Source of the DNA: Lichenicoccus roseus
Lineage (GTDB): Bacteria > Pseudomonadota > Alphaproteobacteria > Acetobacterales > Acetobacteraceae
Direction of reading: 5' to 3'
Length of the DNA stretch: 64,000 bases
NCBI RefSeq assembly: GCF_005844085.1
Contig: NZ_VCDI01000002.1
Location: 310,001-374,000, forward strand
The notes under the pieces: generated by a model
What the model saw: the letters and a program-made list of their open reading frames with translations, nothing else
Told to the model about the DNA's origin: nothing
Database searches by the model: none
In this document: positions 1-8,282 of the stretch, one piece after another
Position numbering within the stretch: the first letter of the stretch is position 1
Layout: each line of letters opens with the position of its first letter
Position numbers and translations under genes: made by a program

Positions 1-561
1 CTGCGCATCGAGACCCGCCTCGTTCGGAAATACCGCAAGCTGGATCTGTCCGACAGTCGATGCGGCAGTCTGCCCGGCGATCGTCACCTGAACCTGACCC
101 GAGCCATTGATGGTGACGCTCTGCGCATTGGCTGGCACCGTAATCCCGGGGGCTACGGAATAGCCGTCGGACGTCACGATCGTGCCGTCAGCGGCCAGTG
201 CAAACGTTCCGTCACGGGTGTAGGCGGTATCCCCGGACGGCAAGGTAACCTGGAAATAGCCGTTGCCCTGGATTGCCAGGTCGAGGCTGTTGCTGGTCTG
301 CTGCAGCGTTCCCTGCTCGCTGATGCGATAGATCGCGGCGGTCTTGACGCCGAGGCCGATCTGCGCACCCGACGGCACAACCGATCCGCTATCGGAACTG
401 TTCGAACCTACGCGGCGTAGGTTCTGATACATCAGATCCTGGAACTCTGCCCTGCGCCGTTTGTACCCAGTTGTTGTCATGTTCGCGATGTTGTTCGATA
501 TGACCTCCACGTTGGTCTGCTGTGCCTGCATCCCGGTGCCGGCAATATCAAGTGCGCGCAT
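1..561 (-). CDS. flgG: Flagellar distal rod protein FlgG (C-terminus outside window)
   Basis: FlgG forms the distal rod of the flagellar basal body. The visible 187 residues start MRALDIAGTGMQAQQTNVEV, followed by NNIAN and TGYKRRRAEFQDLMYQ, the family N-terminal signature. The middle segment DLAIQGNGYFQV is shared by rod and hook proteins. The ATG at 561 follows an AGGAG about 8 bases upstream on the minus strand. The gene lies 38 bases downstream of flgF in the same direction, the usual order. It is truncated only by the window edge. Confidence 0.97.
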   Translation of the reverse strand, partial: MRALDIAGTGMQAQQTNVEVISNNIANMTTTGYKRRRAEFQDLMYQNLRRVGSNSSDSGSVVPSGAQIGLGVKTAAIYRISEQGTLQQTSNSLDLAIQGNGYFQVTLPSGDTAYTRDGTFALAADGTIVTSDGYSVAPGITVPANAQSVTINGSGQVQVTIAGQTAASTVGQIQLAVFPNEAGLDAQ

Positions 562-599
562 GTCCTACTCCTGCCTGCCGACCGATGCGCTGAGCCTGC

Positions 600-1340
600 T
601 CAACTCTGCGTCTGGGTAATCTTGTCGATGCTGTTCTGCTGGCGCTCATTCTCGCTCTGCACGAACTGCGTCACGAACTGGAAGTCGCGCTCGGTCTGCA
701 TCATGGTGGTGAGCTCCGAGATCGGCTGCACGTTGCTCGACTCGATGGCACCCTGGACGATCTTTGGCTGAGCGACCGGCTGCGGCGGGACTGTGCTGCG
801 GAACAGCTTGCCTCCCTCCGGCGTCAAGCCATTGAGGTCGGTCACGTCGACGACCCCGACCTTGCCGATCTGGCCGCTGGCGCCACTGATGGTCCCGTCG
901 GCCGCGATCTGTATCTTGCTGTCTCCCGGCGGTAGCTGAATCGGGCTTCCGCCGCTATCGAGCAGGCTGTTGCCTGCACTGTCGACCACCGTGCCGTCTG
1001 CCTGCAGGGCAAAGCTGCCGGAGCGGGTCAACCGTACGCCTGACGGCGTCTGGACCGAGAAGAAGCCGTTGCCGCCTAGTGCTAGATCGAGTGGGTTGCC
1101 GGTCTGGGTAAGCGACCCTGCGGTGTGATCGCGATAGGTCGCCCGGTCCTGGGTGAAGGCAAGGACACGGCCGCCGGGCGCGACGTCGGTATCCTTCTGC
1201 GAGACGAGGTAGTCGCTGAACAGGACGCGCTCGGTCTTGTAGCCAGCGGTGTTGGCGTTCGCCATGTTGGACGCAATAACATCCATCGTGCGTTGCTGGG
1301 CATCCAGCCGGGACAGCGCGATGTAGGTTGGATTTTCCAT
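600..1340 (-). CDS. flgF: Flagellar proximal rod protein FlgF
   Basis: FlgF is a proximal rod subunit of the flagellar basal body, exported by the flagellar type III system. The 246-residue product has the N-terminal rod/hook signature (SRLDAQQRTMDVIASNMAN, then TAGYK), the central DLALGGNGFFSVQ, and a C-terminal helix ending in the amphipathic repeat region typical of axial proteins. Length matches the family. It is the first gene of a minus-strand flgF-flgG unit, divergent from fliL. A 10-bp hairpin lies directly before the ATG and overlaps its ribosome-binding site (separate entry). Confidence 0.96.
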   Translation of the reverse strand: MENPTYIALSRLDAQQRTMDVIASNMANANTAGYKTERVLFSDYLVSQKDTDVAPGGRVLAFTQDRATYRDHTAGSLTQTGNPLDLALGGNGFFSVQTPSGVRLTRSGSFALQADGTVVDSAGNSLLDSGGSPIQLPPGDSKIQIAADGTISGASGQIGKVGVVDVTDLNGLTPEGGKLFRSTVPPQPVAQPKIVQGAIESSNVQPISELTTMMQTERDFQFVTQFVQSENERQQNSIDKITQTQS

Positions 1341-1366
1341 GATGAGACCTTTCGCGAGGCCTCATC
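1341..1366 (-). promoter_or_regulatory. Hairpin abutting the flgF start codon, covering its ribosome-binding site
   Basis: On the minus strand the arms GATGAGGCCT (1366-1357) and AGGTCTCATC (1350-1341) flank a six-base loop CGCGAA. As RNA all ten positions pair, one as G-U. The AAGG that would serve as Shine-Dalgarno spans the last loop bases and the start of the 3' arm, and the flgF ATG begins at the next base. This could sequester the initiation site. Pairing is seen; the regulatory role is inferred. Confidence 0.5.
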
Positions 1367-1516
1367 CTGCTCCGTAAACCCTACCAAATGGTTAGCGGGC
1401 GCCGATCCGGGTGGGGAACGACTACACACCAGTTCTTAACCTGTCGGGCGCATGCTTCGGAAACCAGCGGAACGGCCTCAGGCCTTGCTGTTCGCGATCA
1501 TCCCAGGAAGGCAGTG

Positions 1517-2020
1517 ATGAGCAAGGCCGCCACTACAGAGGAGCTTGAGGTCACCGAACCGGGGACCAAGAAATCCGGCAAGAAAAAGCTACTCCTACTT
1601 GTAGCTGTAGTCATCCTTGTTGCAGCCATAATCGCCGGTCTGTGGTTCTCTGGCCTTCTTCCTCATCTGCTCGGAGGCGGCAAGGCCAAGCACGAAGTCG
1701 CGGCGGTCAACGAGAAACCGTCATTGCTGGATGTGGCAGACGTCGTGACAAACCTCGACACCGGCACGCATCGTGCGGTCTTCGTCAAGCTGCGCGCCAA
1801 GATCGAGATCGCACATATGGCTGACGCGGCCGCGGTGACCAGCAACATGCCCCGCATCCTTGATGCTTTCCAGACCTACCTGCGCAGCACGAGGCCGGAA
1901 GAGTTGCATGGCGGCGAGGGGACGTATCGCCTGCGGGAGGCCCTGATCAACCGCATCGACAGCATCGTGGCGCCGGTCCAGATCCTGGACGTGCTGTTCG
2001 TCGAGGTCCTGATCCAATGA
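1517..2020 (+). CDS. fliL: Flagellar basal-body protein FliL
   Basis: FliL is an inner-membrane protein that surrounds the stator and supports motor torque. The 167 residues comprise a charged cytoplasmic N-terminus, a lysine cluster (KKSGKKK), one membrane helix at about 25-47, and a periplasmic domain ending in VQILDVLFVEVLIQ, the stomatin-like FliL C-terminus. The ATG at 1517 was chosen because GGAAG lies just upstream and because an upstream in-frame extension to 1388 has no family match. The gene overlaps fliM by ATGA. Confidence 0.93.
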   Translation: MSKAATTEELEVTEPGTKKSGKKKLLLLVAVVILVAAIIAGLWFSGLLPHLLGGGKAKHEVAAVNEKPSLLDVADVVTNLDTGTHRAVFVKLRAKIEIAHMADAAAVTSNMPRILDAFQTYLRSTRPEELHGGEGTYRLREALINRIDSIVAPVQILDVLFVEVLIQ

Positions 2021-3126
2021 GCGATGACGACGACGCGCTCGCCGCCGCCTGGGGTGCCGAGACCGAGGAGGATGCGACAGCCGGCGACGCCGAGGTCGAG
2101 GCCGCCAGCGCCGGCGCTGCGCTTCCAAGCGAGCCCGCAAGGATCCTGAACCAGGCGGAAATCGACTCGCTACTCGGTTTTGGCGACGTAGCCGGGGACG
2201 ATACCGGCGAGAGCGGGATCCAGCGTATCATCAGCTCGGGTCTTGTCTCGTACGAGCGCCTGCCGATGCTGGAGATCGTCTTCGACCGGCTCGTCCGGAT
2301 CATGTCGACCAGCCTCAGGAACTTCACCAGCGACAACGTCGAGGTGTCGATCGACAACGTCGTATCGCTTCGCTTCGGCGACTACCTCAACTCCGTGCCG
2401 CTACCGGCCATGTTCGCCGTCTTCAAGGCAGAGGAGTGGGAAAACTACGGCCTGATGGTCATCGACTCCGCGATGATCTACTCGATCGTTGATGTGCTGC
2501 TCGGAGGCAGGCGCGGCACGGCCGCGATGCGGATCGAGGGCCGGCCGTACACCACGATCGAGCGCATGCTCGTCGAGCGGCTGATCAGGGTCGTACTCGC
2601 CGACCTGTCCGCCAGTTTCGATCCGCTCTGCTCGATCAGCTTTCGGTTCGAAAGATTGGAGGTCAACTCGCGCTTTGCAGCGATCTCCCGGCTGTCGAAC
2701 GCCGCGGTCCTGGCGAAGCTGCACATCGATATGGAGGACCGGGGCGGATGCATGGAACTGCTGCTGCCCTATGCCACACTCGAGCCGGTGCGCGAGCTGC
2801 TGCTGCAGCAGTTCATGGGCGAGAAGTTCGGTCGAGACTCGATCTGGGAAACCCATCTCGCCGAGGAGCTCTGGAGCACCGAAGTCGATCTGGACGTAGT
2901 GCTCGATGAACAGCTCATGCGGCTGTCCGATGTGATTGCCCTCAAGCCGGGGGACCAGTTCACTCTCCGGCACGGCCCCGATGCGCCGGTGCAGCTCCGC
3001 TGCGGCCCTGTCACGCTGTTCGAAGGACGCGTCGGTCGGCGCAAGAACCGGATTGCGGTGCGGATCGATCAGGTGCTTGGGCGGCCGCAGAATGCCGCCG
3101 ACCCAGCCAGCCTCCGCAGGGTCTGA
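2017..3126 (+). CDS. fliM: Flagellar motor switch protein FliM
   Basis: FliM is the C-ring protein that binds phosphorylated CheY and sets rotation direction. The 369-residue product has an acidic N-terminal extension, then the conserved motif ILNQAEIDSLLGF (residues 43-55) that in the family marks the CheY-P-binding segment. The middle domain has NFTSDNVEV and LPAMFAVFKAEEW, and a C-terminal SpoA/FliN-like domain (GDQFTLRHG) follows. The ATG overlaps the fliL stop, implying coupled translation. FliN and FliG are not encoded in the window. The acidic extension before the CheY motif (about 40 residues) is longer than in enterics. Confidence 0.96.
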   Translation: MSDDDDALAAAWGAETEEDATAGDAEVEAASAGAALPSEPARILNQAEIDSLLGFGDVAGDDTGESGIQRIISSGLVSYERLPMLEIVFDRLVRIMSTSLRNFTSDNVEVSIDNVVSLRFGDYLNSVPLPAMFAVFKAEEWENYGLMVIDSAMIYSIVDVLLGGRRGTAAMRIEGRPYTTIERMLVERLIRVVLADLSASFDPLCSISFRFERLEVNSRFAAISRLSNAAVLAKLHIDMEDRGGCMELLLPYATLEPVRELLLQQFMGEKFGRDSIWETHLAEELWSTEVDLDVVLDEQLMRLSDVIALKPGDQFTLRHGPDAPVQLRCGPVTLFEGRVGRRKNRIAVRIDQVLGRPQNAADPASLRRV

Positions 3127-3138
3127 AATGGAAGCGGG

Positions 3139-3606
3139 ATGACCAACATGCAAACGATGCTTGACGCGCTGTTGATCGGGCTCCTGGTCATGGTGCTGTT
3201 TCACGCGGTGCGACTGGAGCGGGCGCTCGGAGTGCTGCGGCGGGACCGGGCGGAATTGGAGAAGCTCGTGCTGGGCTTCAACGAGAGTACCCGTCAGGCG
3301 GAGGGCAGCATCGAGCGGCTGCGAACGGTAGCAGACGGCGCCGGGCGGCAGATCGCCAGGCATGTCGAACAGGCGAAGATCCTGAAGAACGATCTCGGCT
3401 TCCTGACCGAGCGCGGCGAGAAGCTGGCCGATCAGCTCGATGGGCTGGTCAGGAAAGGGCGTCCGCCGACGGTGGCGGTGGCGGCCGATCCCGTCCGGAC
3501 GCCGGTCCTGCAAGCGATTGCGAGTGAGCCGGTCCTGGCCGAGGAAAGCCGGGTTCGCAGCCAGGCTGAGAAAGAACTCCTCCGTGCCCTCCGTATGGCG
3601 CGGTGA
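3139..3606 (+). CDS. Membrane-anchored coiled-coil protein (DUF6468-like), flagellar-linked
   Basis: The 155-residue product has one N-terminal membrane helix (about residues 7-24) followed by a long charged helix rich in Arg, Glu and Leu (about 26-110), probably a coiled coil. The tail is Pro/Val-rich. It resembles the alphaproteobacterial DUF6468 family found beside flagellar genes; that assignment is from memory. It begins 12 bases after the fliM stop and overlaps the next gene by GTGA, so it belongs to the operon. Its role is unknown; a partner of the C-ring or stator is a guess from position. Confidence 0.75.
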   Translation: MTNMQTMLDALLIGLLVMVLFHAVRLERALGVLRRDRAELEKLVLGFNESTRQAEGSIERLRTVADGAGRQIARHVEQAKILKNDLGFLTERGEKLADQLDGLVRKGRPPTVAVAADPVRTPVLQAIASEPVLAEESRVRSQAEKELLRALRMAR

Positions 3607-4295
3607 AGACCATGAAACTCCGGGCTTCTCCTCCACGCCTGCTGCCTATGACGATCGTTGTGATGGCGATGTTGCTGTCTGCCAAGGTGGTGACGTTCGC
3701 CAGCGAGGCGAAGGCGGCTCTCGATGGCCCCGCAGCGTCGAGCCCGGCGGCGCCTCCTAAGGTTGCCGCGGCGAAGTCTGGCGGAGCCAATCCGGTCGCG
3801 GCCGTAGGTATCGCACCCGGCGGCAGCGGGAAGACGACGCCGGCGGTCGAGGTCGATGCCACAGAACGTGCATTGCTGCAGGAGCTACGGCAGCGCAGCG
3901 AACAGCTGGATGCGCGGGAGCGTAAAATCAACGATCGCAAGACAGTCATCGAGGCGGCGGAGGCAAAGCTCGAGACCAGGATCGATCGGCTTGCCAGCCT
4001 GCAGAGCAGTCTCGAGGAGCTGGACGGGGCACGCAAGCAGCGACAGAGCGCGAACTGGAGCGGACTGGTCAAGGTCTACGAAGCGATGAAGCCGCGTGAC
4101 GCAGCGGCGATATTCGACGTGCTGGACATCCATGTCCTGCTCGAGGTGCTCGACAGAATGAACGAGCGCAAGGCGGCGGCTGTGCTTGCCGCAATGCAGC
4201 CAGAGCGGGCAAGGATGGCAACGCAGATGCTGGCGCAGATGCGCACCAGACAAGACGTGCCGGAGCCACAACAGGTCTCTTCCAACAACAAGTAG
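3603..4295 (+). CDS. MotE-like flagellar protein
   Basis: The product of 230 residues has an N-terminal membrane or signal segment (LLPMTIVVMAMLLSAKVVTFA), an Ala/Pro-rich linker, a coiled coil (about 85-145), and a C-terminal domain with YEAMKPRDAAAIFDVLD and NERKAAAVLAAMQPERA. Two such MgtE-N-like repeats mark the MotE family, periplasmic chaperones of the stator protein MotC in rhizobia. The GTG at 3603 overlaps the previous stop; an ATG at 3612 is an alternative. Whether it acts on a MotC-like partner cannot be told, as no motA/B/C is present. Confidence 0.8.
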   Translation: MKTMKLRASPPRLLPMTIVVMAMLLSAKVVTFASEAKAALDGPAASSPAAPPKVAAAKSGGANPVAAVGIAPGGSGKTTPAVEVDATERALLQELRQRSEQLDARERKINDRKTVIEAAEAKLETRIDRLASLQSSLEELDGARKQRQSANWSGLVKVYEAMKPRDAAAIFDVLDIHVLLEVLDRMNERKAAAVLAAMQPERARMATQMLAQMRTRQDVPEPQQVSSNNK

Positions 4296-4316
4296 TTAAT
4301 CAAGGCAGGAATAATC

Positions 4317-4703
4317 ATGTCGATGGACAAATCAATGAACGTCTTGATCGTTGATGACTACAAGACGATGCTCAGGATCATTCGCAACCTGTTGAAGCAG
4401 ATCGACTTCAACAATGTCGAAGAGGCGATGGATGGCGGCGAGGCGCTGAGCAAGCTCAGGGTGGGCAACTACGGCCTGGTGATCAGCGACTGGAACATGC
4501 AGCCGATGACGGGCCTGGAGCTCCTCACCGAGGTTCGCAAGGACACGCGCCTGAAGACGCTTCCGTTCATCATGATCACGGCCGAGAGCAAGACCGAGAA
4601 CGTCGTGGCTGCCAAGCAGGCGGGTGTTTCGAACTATATCGTGAAGCCGTTCAACGCCGAGACCCTGAAGGGCAAGATCGAGAAGGTATTGGGCAATGCA
4701 TGA
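4317..4703 (+). CDS. cheY: Chemotaxis response regulator CheY
   Basis: This is a single receiver domain of 128 residues with no output domain. The acidic pair D13/D14, the phospho-acceptor D58 (in ISDWNMQPM), the switch T88 (MITAES) and K110 (VKPF) are all present. The NMQPMTGLELL segment is the classic CheY pattern. It lies 21 bases after the MotE-like gene and overlaps cheZ by 8 bases. With FliM carrying a CheY-P motif in the same operon, it is the likely switch ligand. No CheA kinase is encoded in the window. Confidence 0.95.
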   Translation: MSMDKSMNVLIVDDYKTMLRIIRNLLKQIDFNNVEEAMDGGEALSKLRVGNYGLVISDWNMQPMTGLELLTEVRKDTRLKTLPFIMITAESKTENVVAAKQAGVSNYIVKPFNAETLKGKIEKVLGNA

Positions 4704-5319
4704 CGTGCAGAACCTTGCCGATCGACTGGTCGACCTGAAACGGCGCTATCCCGTTGGCCAGCCGGATTTGGTGACCGACGTGGTGCTGGCGGTATTGGGC
4801 AGCATGACGGGGGACATCAGTCATCGCGAAACCGCGCTTCTGCATGAGATCGGCGCCCTGGGCGAGGCGGTGGCAACGGCCCGGCTGGAGATCGCGGCCC
4901 TCAAGGTCGACGATATCACCGTCAGCTACATCCCCTGTGCTACCGATGAGCTGGATGCAATCGTGTCGCATACCGCTGCTGCGACGGAGTCTATTCTCGA
5001 GGCCTGCGAGACCCTCGACATGCTCGGCGATACCTTGGAGGGCGAGGCTGCCCGCAAGCTGCAGGATGCAACCAGCAAGATCTACGAGTCCTGCAGCTTC
5101 CAGGACATTACAGGACAGCGGATCACCAAGGTCGTGTCGACACTGAAGACGATCGAGACGACGATCGCGCGCATCGTGATGACGTTCGGCAAGGCGTCCA
5201 TCACGGCGTCCACATCGTCGCCGGTCGTCGAGGGTGACGGCCTGCTGAATGGCCCGCAACTGGCGCGCAGTGCAATGGACCAATCCGATGTCGACAAGCT
5301 GCTGGCGAGCTTCGACTGA
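4696..5319 (+). CDS. cheZ: CheZ-type phosphatase of CheY-P
   Basis: CheZ dephosphorylates CheY-P. The 207-residue, mostly helical product contains CSFQDITGQRI, the CheZ active-site helix, with D137 and Q141 at the catalytic positions by comparison with the enteric enzyme (Asp/Gln separated by three residues). The C-terminal helix QSDVDKLLASFD resembles the CheY-binding tail of CheZ. Its ATG overlaps the end of cheY by 8 bases, so the pair is translationally coupled. Sequence outside these motifs is divergent, but motif plus context is convincing. Confidence 0.88.
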   Translation: MHDVQNLADRLVDLKRRYPVGQPDLVTDVVLAVLGSMTGDISHRETALLHEIGALGEAVATARLEIAALKVDDITVSYIPCATDELDAIVSHTAAATESILEACETLDMLGDTLEGEAARKLQDATSKIYESCSFQDITGQRITKVVSTLKTIETTIARIVMTFGKASITASTSSPVVEGDGLLNGPQLARSAMDQSDVDKLLASFD

Positions 5320-5326
5320 AATCTGC

Positions 5327-8146
5327 TTGACACGCAAGTTCATCTCGGGGGCGTTGGCAGCTATCGTCGTCCTGCTGGCAATCGGCGCAAGTGGGCGGAC
5401 TTGCCTTGCCAGCACGCGGCGCGCGCAAGTCTCAGTCTCGGAACAGGATGACGGCAGCGTATTGACAGTGCGTCTGCGGTCAGTCGGAGCCTTCTCGCTA
5501 ATCCAGCAGGATGGTCATGTTGTCCTGCGTGCCATGGGTGAGACCCTTGTACAGCCTGCGGTGGACAAGACGCGCAGCATGAGCCGGATCACGGTCACCG
5601 GAGGCCTGCTGCGCTTTGACATCGGCAAGTCGAACCGGGTGGTGGTGAGCCACGCCGGTGAGGAACTGCTTCTCAAGGTGGTTCCGGAGGCCGGTCCAGT
5701 GCCCTTGGCGACCGATAACACCGCGATGCTGCCTGGACTTCCGGTTCCTCTGGTGGCGATCGTGGAAGGTGAGCGCCCGGCTGGTCCGCCGCCCTCGCCG
5801 CAGCCGGGAGTTGCCTCTTCGCCGGATCAGTCCAGCCGGGTAAGCCCAACAGAGCAGTTACCAACAGCAGGATCCGCCTTCCTGCGCGCCACCCTGGTGG
5901 ATGGCGCCAGCTTCGGGCTCGGTGGGGGCCCCGGTCTGTTGCTGCCGTTCGAGAAGGGAGTCGGGGCAGCCGCCTTCGCGAGCGGCTCCGACACTGTGGT
6001 CGTCTTCGATGCGGCGCGGATACTGGATCTGTCCCAGGTCTCGCGCGAGAAGCTCGCGACCGGGGCCAGCATCGGATTGCTGCCCGAGGCGACACTCCTG
6101 ACGCTCCCGGACCGGGATGCGTCGCAACTCCTGCTGCAGCGGGTTCCGGCCGGCTGGTTGCTGCAGACTGCGCCTGCGGACCGCAAGACTGTCCCGATCG
6201 AACCGGTCCTCTATGACAAGAACCTGCGTCTTCCCGTCTCGAGCCCCGGTCGGGTGGTGATCGTGCCCGATCCTCATACGGGGGATAACCTGCTGGTCGG
6301 GACCGTTCGATCCGGGGCCGAGGCGTTCGAACATGCCCGCAGGGGACATGCCTACACGATAGATGCAACCACCCTCGGAGTGGTCATTTCACCGCTCTCC
6401 GACCGGATCGAGATGCGACCGACGCGATCGGCCTTCCTTGTTTCTGGACTGGACCCGCCGGCGCTTGCTTTGCCGCCTGGCGGCGAGGACGTGCAGCTTC
6501 TACCGGACGCTACCGGTGCTCGCATCCTGCTGCTGCGCCGCGGGACACGGGAGACGCTGTATCGCCGCTTGAAGCAGGCTGTCGCCGCCGCTGCCGCCGC
6601 GCCCGCCGGTAGCCGGTTCAAGCAACGTCTGGTGGCTGCCGAAGCCGCCTTGTCCCTGGGTGACGCGGCGGAGGCCTTCACCCTGGCGCAGGTGGGAGTG
6701 GCGGACGATGCGAGGCAGGCCTGCGCCCGGCTGACACGGATCGTGCGTCTGGCCGCAAGCGTGCTGGACCGCCAGCCGGAGGAGGATGATTGTCCGAGCG
6801 ACCCAGGCTACACCGACAGTCCGGAAGTGGCAGTCTGGCACGGGATCAGCCTGGCGCGCGCTGATCCGGCACGTGCCGACGCAGCACGGCTGCTCGCGGC
6901 GAACATGGCGCTGCTGCAGAGCTATCCGCAGCCGCTGTTGTCAGTTCTGCTACCAGTCGTTGCGGAATCCCTGGTGGGAGGTGGCAACGATCCCGAGGCG
7001 GCGCTGGTAGAAAAGCTCCCCGACGGAGCGTCGGTCGCCTATGCGAAGGCAATTCTTGCGGTGCGTCGAGGTCACGATCGCGACGCCGCGACGGCGCTGA
7101 AGAAACTCACTTCCGATCTCGACCTGCGGATCGCCGACCTGGCGACCGAGAAGCTTGTTGCCTTGCGCCTTCACGACGGCGACATCACGGCCGCGAAGGC
7201 GGCGGACATTCTGGACAGCCACCTCCTGGACGCACGGATCGCTGGTCAAGAGCTTCCAACCCGCCTCGACCTCGCCGACCTGAGGGTGCAGGCGCAGCAG
7301 TGGGGCGAGGCGCTGGTGCTGCTGCGCGAGACCGCCGCGCTGTTTCCCGAGCAGCAGGATGCCATCAGGGTGCGTGCCGGCGAGGTGCTGAGACAGCTCG
7401 CGGCAGCGCCGGCAGGGACGGGGTCCGATAACGCTTTCAAGGAAGCTGCCATGATCGAGGCCAACATGGATCTGGTGCCGAAGGGACCGGATGGCGAGCG
7501 CCTCGCGCAATATCTGGTTGATCGGCTCGGTGAGCTGGATCTGCCGGCGCAGGCTGTTCCGCTGGTCAGGACGTTGATGAGTGCGGCCAAGCCCGGACTG
7601 GAGAAAGCTAAGCTCGGGGCCAAGCTCGCCAGCCTCGATCTTCAGCGTGACGATCTAAGCGGTCTGCGCCAGGCACTACAGGACTCCGATGGAGCGGATC
7701 TTCCCTTGGATGTCGTCGAGCAGCGCCGGATGCTGCTGGCGCGAGGGCTCGCGGCTGACGATCGCGTTGACGAGGCGCTGGCTGAAGTGAAGGATCTGAC
7801 ATCGGCGGCGGCGCTGGATCTGGCGGCAGAGTTGCTGATGAAGCAGGGAAAGTGGCGCGACGCCGCTGCCAAACTGTCGAAACTGTCTGATCTTTCGATA
7901 TCGGCCACCGGACCGCTTTCGCACGAACAACAGGATCTTCTACTCAGGCTCGCGTCCGCCGCCTCCCGCGCAGGCGACGTTCTGCGCCAGGCGCAGGTCC
8001 GCAATGCTGTGCAGGGACGCCTGACCGATCCCGATACCGTGGCGCTCTTCCAGTTGCTGACCGCAGCCGACCAGCCACCTGACGCCGGTGAGGATCTGGC
8101 GGCGCTCCATCGCATGACGGTTGCGGTCAAAGCGCTTGGTAAATAG
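5327..8146 (+). CDS. Large exported helical-repeat protein of unknown function, flagellar-linked
   Basis: A long protein (939 residues from this start). A TTG at 5327, 8 bases past the cheZ stop, begins a signal peptide: LTRKFISGALAA, a hydrophobic run, then a cleavage-like CLAS. ATG codons at 5249 and 5288 lie inside cheZ and would place extra residues before that signal. Residues up to about 440 look beta-rich with a Pro-rich linker. After about 450 the protein is alpha-helical with Ala/Leu repeats (AAAALPAGSRFK-type, WGEALVLLRETAALFPEQ), resembling TPR or HEAT-like solenoids. I do not recognise a family. As the last gene of the fliL-cheZ run it is probably periplasmic and motility-related; that is inference from position. 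Confidence 0.8.
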   Translation: MTRKFISGALAAIVVLLAIGASGRTCLASTRRAQVSVSEQDDGSVLTVRLRSVGAFSLIQQDGHVVLRAMGETLVQPAVDKTRSMSRITVTGGLLRFDIGKSNRVVVSHAGEELLLKVVPEAGPVPLATDNTAMLPGLPVPLVAIVEGERPAGPPPSPQPGVASSPDQSSRVSPTEQLPTAGSAFLRATLVDGASFGLGGGPGLLLPFEKGVGAAAFASGSDTVVVFDAARILDLSQVSREKLATGASIGLLPEATLLTLPDRDASQLLLQRVPAGWLLQTAPADRKTVPIEPVLYDKNLRLPVSSPGRVVIVPDPHTGDNLLVGTVRSGAEAFEHARRGHAYTIDATTLGVVISPLSDRIEMRPTRSAFLVSGLDPPALALPPGGEDVQLLPDATGARILLLRRGTRETLYRRLKQAVAAAAAAPAGSRFKQRLVAAEAALSLGDAAEAFTLAQVGVADDARQACARLTRIVRLAASVLDRQPEEDDCPSDPGYTDSPEVAVWHGISLARADPARADAARLLAANMALLQSYPQPLLSVLLPVVAESLVGGGNDPEAALVEKLPDGASVAYAKAILAVRRGHDRDAATALKKLTSDLDLRIADLATEKLVALRLHDGDITAAKAADILDSHLLDARIAGQELPTRLDLADLRVQAQQWGEALVLLRETAALFPEQQDAIRVRAGEVLRQLAAAPAGTGSDNAFKEAAMIEANMDLVPKGPDGERLAQYLVDRLGELDLPAQAVPLVRTLMSAAKPGLEKAKLGAKLASLDLQRDDLSGLRQALQDSDGADLPLDVVEQRRMLLARGLAADDRVDEALAEVKDLTSAAALDLAAELLMKQGKWRDAAAKLSKLSDLSISATGPLSHEQQDLLLRLASAASRAGDVLRQAQVRNAVQGRLTDPDTVALFQLLTAADQPPDAGEDLAALHRMTVAVKALGK

Positions 8147-8163
8147 GCGGAAGGAACCGCCTA
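8144..8163 (+). terminator. Perfect inverted repeat over the stop codon
   Basis: TAGGCGG (8144-8150) and CCGCCTA (8157-8163) flank the six-base loop AAGGAA, and the stem begins on the TAG stop codon of the large exported protein. There is no following T-run, so it is at best a weak or Rho-assisted terminator or an RNA-stability hairpin. Confidence 0.4.
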
Positions 8164-8282
8164 ATCGCACATCGGTCTTAGAAAGGGCTTGCGTCAGGGG
8201 GCGGTAGGACCTATTTCCCGCCGCTCTTGGCCCAAGGGGGCGATTTCGCCCAACAGGCCGTCTACTGGTTCGGGGGTACGTG

